Part shown: positions 50,301 through 64,000 of the stretch, one piece after another | Numbering within the stretch: the stretch's first letter is position 1 | Layout of the letters: every line of letters starts with the position of its first letter | Assembly (NCBI GenBank): GCA_964035545.1 | Contig: OZ037768.1 | Coordinates: 233,501-297,500, forward strand | Origin: Bugula neritina | Lineage: Eukaryota > Bryozoa > Gymnolaemata > Cheilostomatida > Bugulidae | DNA: 64,000 nt | Direction: 5' to 3' | Translations under genes and position numbers: made by a program | Notes under the pieces: generated by a model | The model's database searches: none | Seen by the model: only the letters and a program-made list of their open reading frames with translations | Told to the model about the DNA's origin: nothing

Positions 50301-53300
50301 ATCCTGAGTTAATTACATAATCACTGAAGAGTTAATCATTTCACACTTTCCTAGCTTTAGTCCTTGTATTCTATTGATTCTATATTAAGATATTAGACCA
50401 GGAGTGTTTATAGATGATTAAAACTTCCTCTTAAACAACCCGAATGAAATGTCCATGTAGGTTTTAACACATCACATACTTACTTAAATAATAAATTCTA
50501 AACACAAGAAAAAGTTAAGGGTGGGAAATATTTCACAAAAAGGGTTTTACTTGATTACAATATAATATGTTCAGCACAATATACGTTTATATAGCAGGTA
50601 ATGTGAAATACTAATGAATATAAAATACCAACTAATATAAAATATCAATAATTTTGTTGAAATGTAAGTTACTATTTATTAACATATATAAGTTACATAA
50701 TTTACGTGATAATGTTGTATTGCTGCAGATTGTACTTGGTACTTTGGGCTATAAACTTTTTATTTAGTTTTATACATTTTGGTTGCGTTAGAAATAGTAT
50801 TTACAAGTTGAACCAAATTTAGTATACAATGTATTATATATTATATGTGAGTTTTATAGGCATGGGTATTATGCATAATGTATGTATATAATGTACATCT
50901 CCTTAGATGATAGATATTGAGTATGTACTAGTATAGATAGACTAGCTCCAACCTTTACAATGTTTATAATATACTTGAATACCTCAAAGGATATATTACG
51001 TTGGTGTTAGAGGGAAGACAACTCACAAGTTGCACTAGAAATTGTAAATGTAGTTATTTGTTATTTCAGAAAGAAAACTCACAAGTCAAAAGAAGTCCTT
51101 TTACTGCTAAGTTTTCAACTCACAACAAATACGGTAAAGTTAAAGAAGTGCTTCCTGCTAAGCCTTCTGGGATATCTAGAAACCAGACAGGTTAGTGTGA
51201 CTCATAGCTTGTAGTTGTCCCCCTTCCACAATGACTCATCGCAATAGACTATAATATTACTCATCGAGCAGACGTTGTTTTAGTAGATGAGAAGACACTA
51301 CTATTCCTCAAAATTATCAAAATCGTATAGCTCACATGATATAGAATAATTAATATCTGACCTTTATTTATTCTCTGCGGTGCTATTCTATATCTAGCTC
51401 AGTGATGTTACAGTTGTGTGACCAACTATCATGTCATTTGGTACAGACAGACTAATAAATGAGTAATTTATGGGCCCTTTCACACAGAGGTGATATGAGG
51501 GTGTAGTTGGTGATAGATAAGGAGTTGTATTTCCATCTTGTAAACATCAATATAAATATTCCTTATCAGGCATACTATACGTATGACTCATTGAGAAAGA
51601 GGCTGAGATACAAATATTATAATTCTACAACCAGAACAAAGCATCTTGAAATCAAGTTTATACCAAATTAATTTAATTACACAAAATTTACTAATAGTTA
51701 CAGATTACTGAAAAACACGAAGATTGTTTTAAGGTTTGCATTTTATGACAGCTGTTTGCAAATGAAGGCTCTCAGTGATGAATAATTACTGATCACATGA
51801 TTGTAATACATGTACTGATCACATGACTGTAATACATGTACTGATCACATGGCTGTAATACATGTACTGATCACATGACTGTAGTACATGTACTGATCAC
51901 ATGACTGTAGTACATGTACTGATCACATGACTGTAGTACATGTACTGATCACATGACTGTAGTACATGTACTGATCACATGACTGTAGTACATGTACTGA
52001 TCACATGACTGTAGTACATGTACTGATCACATGACTGTAGTACATGTACTGATCACATGACTGTAGTACATGTACTGATCACATGACTGTAGTACATGTA
52101 CTGGTCACATGGCTGTAGTACATGTTCAGCAGCAAGTTCCAACTCTGTGTTACCAGGTGCAGATGACATTCTTCAACTGGCAGACGTATCTGTCCCCCAC
52201 CTCAAGACAAACACGCCGTACGGTTTCACCACTCTCCTAGAATCTCCTCACACTCTGAGGAAAGAGTCTCTCCTCCTCGGATCAGCCAGCTTTGATGACG
52301 TGAAGAAGTTTAAGAGCTCTTTTGTCAGTAAGTTCTGAAAATATAAAATATTTCTAATATGAGTGCCGATCCGCATGAGATATTCAATATTATATATATT
52401 TATATAACTTACTGTGTGCATGTAACTAACAGGACTTTTTGTAACAGTGTTACATGCAGAAACTTACCAGTCAAATCAGTTGATAGCAGAAGACAACAGA
52501 TGTGTGAATTCTGTTGCAGGAAGAAATGGATCCCCCTCTGGATCCACTCACCACACACTATCCGTCCCTGTAACCAGAGTTCATTCTCTTAGCAACAGTT
52601 CTACCAGTATTCTCTCAGATCTTAGCGTGTCGCCTTTGCACTCCCCGTTGTTGTCTCGATCCATTTCCTGTACTACACCTAAGAAGAAGTACAACAGAAG
52701 GAGGTCCTCCGCTCAGAGCCAACCAATAGTTCTATCAGTAAGTAAACATGACATAATTGGAGTTACCTAATCATTTGTGTAGTTGTTGATTTCTGAATAG
52801 CTTTTATGTTGGTTTGGAATAAAGTTTCACTCTGAATTATGACGTGTTTAGTAGAATTAATTAAAGTAAGAATTGCAGTAAGGCAGCGTCTATATTCTGT
52901 CACAGGAGAGTGATGGCTCCACATCAGAAGACGTGTTCCAACCAGACAGTTCTCAGCCAACTACAGAGATGTCTAAAGGAGAAGCTCGAGATCTAGCTGT
53001 GCTCGGAGAGATCAAGCTGTCACTGCTGTACAGCAGACAAGACGAGTCACTGCGACTCATCATAATCAAAGCGGAGGATCTCGGTAAACATGTGCCAACG
53101 ACTCCTAACATCAACTCCTTTATCAAAGTGTGCATGTTGCCTCACAAGTCACACAGACATGAGTCTCTGCTTATTCGCAGCACTCGTAATCCTCATTATA
53201 ACCAGGAATTCACCCTCAAAAACATTTCAATCTCCAACCTAAAAGAATACCACCTGAGACTGAGAGTCTGCAATAGGATAGCCAGTAGAAAGTATGAGAC

Positions 53301-54689
53301 GTTAGGGGAGGTGATTCTACCCCTCCAAACTCTTGGATTAGAGCACGAGGAAGAAGTGAGAATGTGGCGTGACCTTGACCCCAAGTCCATATATCAGGTA
53401 AGATACGACCTTGGAACTAGTCGCATGATCTGCGAACCAACCTGGTCATCCAACTCCGTCTGCTTCTGTGTCAAGGCCAACAAAGTGAAGCTTTTGTAAT
53501 GTGAACAGTGACGTATCAGCCTTGGAGTTGTCATGCTCCGTTATCGCTTGCCATTTATTACAGCATTTGAAGAGTTTTATGACAGACATATAAAGTATTT
53601 TGTTAAAACTTGCATTATTTACAATCAACCACAAATTTATTGCAGCTATTTCACTCAGTTTTAGAAGGGAAATTATGGCTGCTAAGTTTTGCCACATAAT
53701 TCTTTCAAATACAACTTTGCGTTTCTTTGAAGGAGCTCGGAGAGCTGAACGTAGCTATCAAGTTTGAGCCACGAGAAGATAGTCTGCAAATCAGAGTCAA
53801 TGAAATCAGCGGACTACCAAAGTACGCCCTTACTGGACTTCCTGGTAAGCCTTCTGCTATATTCTTGATATCCGAGTATACTCAGTAAGTCTGCATTTAG
53901 TAGAGATTAGCTCAGTTGGCTGCCACTTGAAATTTTAAACTGGGGAGATAACTCAAAAATAGGATGCTTTTAGTTGGAAATTGTATGATAATTTTATAGC
54001 TGCATAACCTGTGGTAGAGTGTAACTTACAGTACAATGTAACTTACGGTACAATGTAACTTACAGTACAAGATAACTTACAGTACAACGTAACTTACAGT
54101 ACAATGTAACTTACAGTACAATGTAACTTACAGTACAACATTACTTACAGTACAATGTAACTTACAGTACAACGTAACTTACAGATACGTACGTGAAAGT
54201 CATAGTAAGGCAAGATGGAAAGTCAACAGTTAAAAAGCAAACGAAGCTCAGGAAGAACACCTCCCACCCAGTCTATAATGAAACCTTCGCTTTCTCCATT
54301 TCTCCCAAGATTGATGACTTGAGGTTGGTTTGAGATATTAACAGCTGAATAATCATTCATTTCCAGTCAATTGCTTTAAACCAGCTATTGAATGTAAAGT
54401 TTGAAACCCTGTCAAAGAATATCACAGCATCTTGCACTCACTTTGTCGAGTGTATTTAGTGAAGATGTATTTCACACATGTACCTTGCAGGTACACATCC
54501 ATAGCCTTGGTAGTGTTGAACCACCAGACAATAAGGACGGACACTGTCATAGGCGAGGTATTGCTAGGGTACGGGTCGACTACAGATGATGAGTACATCC
54601 ATTGGTCCAACATTCTCAACAGCACCAACCACTTTGTACAGTACAAACATCAGCTGAAACCCCCCTCAAAGCATAGACTAGTAGCGTGA
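47321..54689 (+). CDS. Double-C2-domain protein with C2CD4-like N-terminal motifs
   Basis: Ten exons, phases consistent, 647 aa: 47321-47422, 47755-47791, 48374-48654, 51070-51190, 52157-52327, 52448-52737, 52906-53397, 53733-53844, 54185-54323 and 54491-54689. Residues 1-340 are mostly disordered, with two short motifs that recall C2CD4/NLF proteins: [12 protein letters not shown] (88-99) and [17 protein letters not shown] (203-219). C2A (about 355-498) and C2B (about 499-640) follow, with the typical ending [19 protein letters not shown]. In C2A the usual DPYVK calcium loop reads NINSFIKV; in C2B it reads LPDTYVKV. Most Asp ligands are missing, so calcium-independent membrane or protein binding is likely (inference). 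There is no transmembrane segment. TC2N or synaptotagmin-14/16 relatives are alternatives. AATAAA at 54808-54813 is a likely polyadenylation signal. Confidence 0.87.
47810..48080 (+). repeat. 18-bp GTAAGTATGTATGTCAGT array
   Basis: About 13 copies start 25 nt after the donor of C2-gene exon 2 (GGTAAGTTG). Every copy contains GTAAGTATG. Confidence 0.92.
48228..48383 (+). repeat. 21-bp acceptor array before C2-gene exon 3
   Basis: Seven copies of ATTTCTGTAGGGATGGCTGG. The true junction TTTTTGTATAG|GTATGGCCGG at 48373/48374 is the last, slightly diverged copy. Confidence 0.9.
48935..49310 (+). repeat. 29-bp array, about 13 copies
   Basis: The unit is close to GGGAGTAGGGAAGGGGTGTC plus ACATCTGAA. 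Confidence 0.92.
49761..49875 (+). repeat. 14-bp GCAGCAGGTAAAGT array
   Basis: About eight copies, each carrying CAG|GTAAAG, at once acceptor-like and donor-like. Confidence 0.88.
51790..52128 (+). repeat. 26-bp array, about 13 copies, before C2-gene exon 5
   Basis: The unit is CTGATCACATGACTGTAGTA plus CATGTA. Each copy contains ACTGTAG, and the array stops about 30 nt before the acceptor. Confidence 0.92.
54015..54190 (+). repeat. 17-bp acceptor array before C2-gene exon 9
   Basis: About ten copies of TACAATGTAACTTACAG. The last ends in the true acceptor AACTTACAG|ATACG at 54184/54185. Confidence 0.93.
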
Positions 54690-55086
54690 AACTGAGGCTA
54701 GTTCTATTTCTGCTAACTTAGTACATGCTATTTATTATTAAGTTGTCGATCACTCCACACTGTGCATTGGTTATACACTGAGTTATATTTATTCATCAAT
54801 GAAAAGCAATAAATATATAAAGATAAGCAAATGAAACTGCAGGTTCTATTTACATTACTAAATATACACACAAACAGAAAGATCCAGTGAAGTCTGCATT
54901 ACTAATAGCAGACGATGAACTAGCTAATAGATGAGTCATGTTAGGAATGGAGATGGATTGTAGAACATAGAGTTGTCTTCCCGTACAGACTGGTCGCTGA
55001 TTTACAGGTTACTCTGTGCTAGAGCTGCGCTTAGCCTGTGAAGTTAGTTGAAATTAGCATGTCTGCGGGCACAGAACCAGCACCCC
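54690..55086. other. Tail-to-tail gap between C2 gene and RUVBL1
   Basis: Only 397 bp separate the two stop codons. AATAAA occurs on the + strand at 54808 and TTTATT (AATAAA on the minus strand) nearby, so the two 3' UTRs may overlap. Confidence 0.55.
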
Positions 55087-60464
<5,378 letters not shown>

Positions 60465-63400
60465 ATGAGCGCAGAGTCTATAAATGAAGAGGAAATTCAG
60501 TCTGGGGAACATGAAAGTGAAGACACAAAAGATGAGGGTGGCGTTAGTTACCAGCCCCCTATATCCGCAATTCCTCCTCGAGTTACTCTGACCGAAGAAA
60601 GTCAAATGGAAGTATCTGCTAGCCCTGCCTTTCAATGCCTCGATGATGTAAGTTATGCTATTAGCAAGTAGTATGATAGTATTATTAGTAGTACTAGTAG
60701 TAGTGGTAGTATTAGTAGTAGTACTAGTAGTAGTAGTAGTAGTGGTAGTGGTAGTGGTAGTATTAGTAGTAGTACTAGTAGTAGTAGTAGTAGTAGTGGT
60801 AGTGGTAGTATTAGTAGTAGTACTAGTAGTAGTGGTAGTATTAGTAGTAGTACTAATAGTAGTGGTATTACTAGTAGTCAATCTAATAAAATGTTAGGCA
60901 TAGCTTCAAGTTCAAAAACTGGAATATATTTACTCTTGTCAGTACATTATATTGAAAATGTATATGTGTAACTATCCTCTGTTCCTCATCAATAATACAA
61001 TTCAAATACATCTAGTTTCTGCCATAAACATGGAGCTTGAAATCTATCTTTCACAATGCTGTGTGTTACTGACTATTAGCTGAGTGGGTCAATTACAAAC
61101 TTGAATTCTTAGGATTATGATAAATATATTTTATTGTGCACAGAACATGTTAACTAGTTGAGTAGTATGTAAAGAGAGAGTTAACTCCTGTATACATAAA
61201 ACATTAGCTACTTAGCTAAATGCTTTTCATAACTTTTTCTCCAAAAAGTGTGTATAGAAACATTGCTATAAACCAGCACATGATGATGCTACGAGATTCT
61301 TCTTGAATTCTGCACTGAACCAGTGAGTGCAAGGAGCTTTCGAACCGACAGTAAATCAGACGCATGTTCAATGCTGTAGGCTGTCCTAATGAGTTATACT
61401 TGCTGTTTGTCTGTTGCAGTTGTTCAATGAAGGCCGTCTGACAGGAACTCGAGTGGCACAACTGAAAGCCAAGTACTCAGAGCTGCATGACAAGCTGAAG
61501 ACGTAAGAATATAGAGTAGAAATACCAACTATTATGACGTACTGTAAACAACTTCTGCTATCAGCACTTTTATAAAGGCTTTGATTTACTGTATCAGTCA
61601 AGATTCTCGTGGGGAGACAAGTTCTACGATAAATAAGTTAGAAAGTTGAATGATACTTTATCAATGGCTCAGTTTTCCTGTTTAACAGAATAGGTTTTAT
61701 AGGAACCTCAGTTTCTATGTGTGAGTTGTACAGCCACAGAGGAGATAACTCTAGACATGGTGATGTCTTGATAGCTGCTATATTTGATGTACTGAGAAGA
61801 TTGTTACTGCAATGCCACAGATTCTCACATTATTCCTTCTATGATGCGCCATGAACCCCTTGTATTGTAACCTCATGTCTCATTTCAGAACAAGGGAAAG
61901 TGAATCCCAACTGCTGCAGCAAGCCAAACACTACACAGCGACTTTAGAGACTCAAAATCAAGATTTGGAGAAAGCAGACAACTTCCCAGAAGGCACTGAC
62001 TCAGACGTGAGTCGCATGAGACAACAACTCCTCAAGTATAGAAATGAGTTGGCACAGATAGAGGAGAGACAGTATCAACACGAGTATAAAATAGAGTGGT
62101 AGGTTTAGGTTCTATGTCTATGCTGTGTTGAGTGAGTGAGTGAGTGAGTGAGTGAGTGAGTGAGTGAGTGAGTGAGTGAGTGAGTGAGTGAGTGAGTGAG
62201 TGAGTGAGTGAGTGAGTGAGTGAGTGAGTGAGTGAGTGAGTGAGTGAGTGAGTGAGTGAGTGTAACGTCATATCTATGTCTATGATATGCTAATCATATT
62301 CCTGTAGCTTAGAAGAGGATAAGAAGCTGATGGACAGAGAATACGAGAGAATGCCCAAGAAGGAGGTGAGATACTGTCCAATAGGTGAACAGCTATCACT
62401 CTGAGTGTGAGAGTAGACTGTCACTGAACTGTAAGACTAGAGTAAAGCTGGTGAAGGTCTAGAAGTAGTGGCATGGGTTGTGAAGAACATAGCAATAAGT
62501 TAGAAATGTAACTCATTTCAGTCAGTAGGCTGGCTGCTATATATTTGGTGTTTAGGATAATCCTAAAATTACATATCAATAGTTTTCAGTTTTTGCTAAG
62601 CAGTTTGCATTTAGAATTTTATGTCAAATGTTTTATCAATATACAACCTTACTGCTGAATGGCAAAGTAAAGTTTACTATGATGACATGCTGCCATTCCT
62701 TCAGGAAGTGGAGAAGAAAATCAAGGAGTTGCAGGCGACGTGTGAGGAATTGAGAAGGGAGATAACTCAGAGACAGGCGGAAGCTAAGAACCTAAAAGAA
62801 GACTTGGATAATAAAAATAGAGAAATACAAGCAGATAAAAAAGCATATGAAGAGGCAAATGAAGAAAAAGAAAGGCTAAAGGTAACAGCTTTATCTTTCT
62901 TTGGCTGTTAGGTCGGTGGTATTGATGGTTGAATAATTTCATTTTTCACAATAATCTGGCAAGAGTTTACTATATTATCATTTGGTTACTATACTACTGT
63001 CTGGTTACTATACTGTCTGGTTACTATACTACTGTCTGGTTACTATACTGTCTGGTTACTATACTGTCTGGTTACTATACTGTCTGGTTACTATACTACT
63101 GTCTGGTTACTATACTGTCTGGTTACTATACTACTGTCTGGTTACTATACTACTGTCTGGTTACTATACTGTCTGGTTACTATACTGTCTGGTTACTATA
63201 CTGTCTGGTTACTATACTGTCTGGTTACTATACTGTCTGGTTACTATACTGTCTGGTTACTATACTGTCTGGTTACTATACTGTCTGGTTACTATACTGT
63301 CTGGTTACTATATTGTCTGGTTACTATACTGTCTGGTTACTATACTGTCTGGTTACTATACTACTGTCTGGTTACTATACTGTCTGGTTACTATACTGTC

Positions 63401-64000
63401 TGGTTACTATACTGTCTGGTTACTATACTGTCTGGTTACTATACTGTCTGGTTACTATACTGTCTGGTTACTATACTGTCTGGTTACTATACTGTCTGGT
63501 TACTATACTGTCTGGTTACTATACTGTCTGGTTACTATACTGTCTGGTTACTATACTGTCTGGTTACTATACTGTCTGGTTACTATATTGTCTGGTTACT
63601 ATACTGTCTGGTTACTATACTGTCTGGTTACTATACTACTGTCTGGTTACTATACTGTCTGGTTACTATACTGTCTGGTTACTATACTGTCTGGTTACTA
63701 TACTGTCTGGTTACTATACTGTCTGGTTACTATACTGTCTGGTTACTATACTGTCTGGTTACTATATTGTCTGGTTACTATACTGTCTGGTTACTATACT
63801 GTCTGGTTACTATACTACTGTCTGGACTATACTGTCTGGTTACTATACTGTCTGGTTACTATACTGTCTGGTTACTATACTGTCTGGTTACTATACTACT
63901 GTCTGGTTACTATACTGTCTGGTTACTATACTGTCTGGTTATACATGTAGGGAGACCTGATTGAAGTGAAACAAGAGCCAATATCTATCGCCAAGGAAAG
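60465..64000 (+). CDS. CCDC146: CCDC146-like coiled-coil protein, 5' part (runs off right edge)
   Basis: Six exons, phases consistent: 60465-60647, 61420-61502, 61889-62098, 62308-62365, 62705-62881 and 63951 to the edge (about 253 residues). The N-terminus is acidic and disordered. From about residue 62 the sequence is heptad-like and rich in Glu, Lys and Gln (VAQLKAKYSELHDKLK, RMRQQLLKYRNELAQIEER, CLEEDKKLMDREYERMP, VEKKIKELQATCEELRREI). The string of segments, including LRQQLLKY and the EKADxFP-type motif, recalls CCDC146, a centriole and axoneme-associated protein of ciliated cells. Another long axonemal coiled-coil protein is possible. The last visible exon reads GDLIEVKQEPISIAKE and is cut by the window end. 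Confidence 0.75.
60668..60882 (+). repeat. AGT/GGT trinucleotide repeat in the CCDC146-like intron 1
   Basis: Interrupted (AGT)n with GGT, ATT and ACT variants; it begins 20 nt after the donor GTAAGTTATG. The long Val/Thr ORFs across it are artefacts. Confidence 0.9.
62127..62262 (+). repeat. (GAGT)n tetranucleotide tract
   Basis: About 33 uninterrupted GAGT units in intron 3 of the CCDC146-like gene. Confidence 0.95.
62988..63945 (+). repeat. 16-bp array of ~58 copies before the last visible exon
   Basis: The unit is CTGTCTGGTTACTATA with a 19-bp variant (extra CTA). It ends within 10 nt of the acceptor ATACATGTAG at 63950. The 320-340-residue ORFs across it are repeat artefacts. Confidence 0.95.

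Larger units (their letters stand above)
48655..51069. other. 2.4-kb intron 3 of the C2 gene
   Basis: It contains two arrays (48935-49310 and 49761-49875) and otherwise unremarkable AT-rich sequence. Confidence 0.7.

Noticed and set aside
62929-63960. ORFs of 322 and 343 residues
   Set aside because: They are translations of a stop-free 16-bp array in an intron; the composition is a pure repeat of ILSGYYTVWLLYCLVT type and both coincide with the array limits.

Overview
The window comes from an animal nuclear genome. It has spliced genes with GT-AG introns, AT-rich noncoding DNA, a RUVBL1 (pontin) orthologue, a PHLPP-type PH/LRR/PP2C phosphatase, a RING/B-box (TRIM) protein, a double-C2 protein and a CCDC146-like ciliary coiled-coil protein. 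The clade cannot be fixed by eye; a non-vertebrate metazoan is likely. There are no bacterial operons, rRNA genes or CRISPR arrays. Exons were read by hand from splice sites, intron phase and protein continuity. Most are too short to show as long ORFs, and the long ORFs that do exist are often just tandem repeats.

Layout. 103-1551 (-): 5' part of an unrecognised basic, Ser-rich protein that leaves the left edge. 4853-8736 (-): a type I membrane protein with a signal peptide, Cys-rich ectodomain, one membrane span and long tail. 8737-13115: noncoding, with several arrays. 13116-17808 (+): a TRIM protein (7 exons, 651 aa). 17809-27034: noncoding except for a possible alternative first exon at 25445. 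27035-44185 (+): PHLPP, 25 exons, 1692 aa, every intron phase consistent. 44186-47320: noncoding. 47321-54689 (+): double-C2 protein, 10 exons, 647 aa. 55087-59367 (-): RUVBL1, 8 exons, 455 aa, convergent with the C2 gene and head-to-head with the last gene. 60465-64000 (+): 5' part of a CCDC146-like gene that leaves the right edge.

The most unusual thing is the introns. About fifty minisatellite or microsatellite arrays fill the window. In at least fifteen introns the array starts or ends exactly at an exon boundary, and its unit is a copy of that boundary: the last exon bases plus the 5' splice site, or the 3' splice site plus the first exon bases. Introns therefore hold 3 to 30 near-identical donor or acceptor sites in a row, always on the coding strand of the host gene. 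Two-copy and decayed versions are also present. I read this as a recurrent process that amplifies splice junctions in tandem, and it is the main candidate here for an undescribed system.

Two non-autonomous DNA transposons (MITE-like) with clear terminal inverted repeats and target duplications sit in introns. One of them has inserted inside a tandem array, so that array is older than the insertion.
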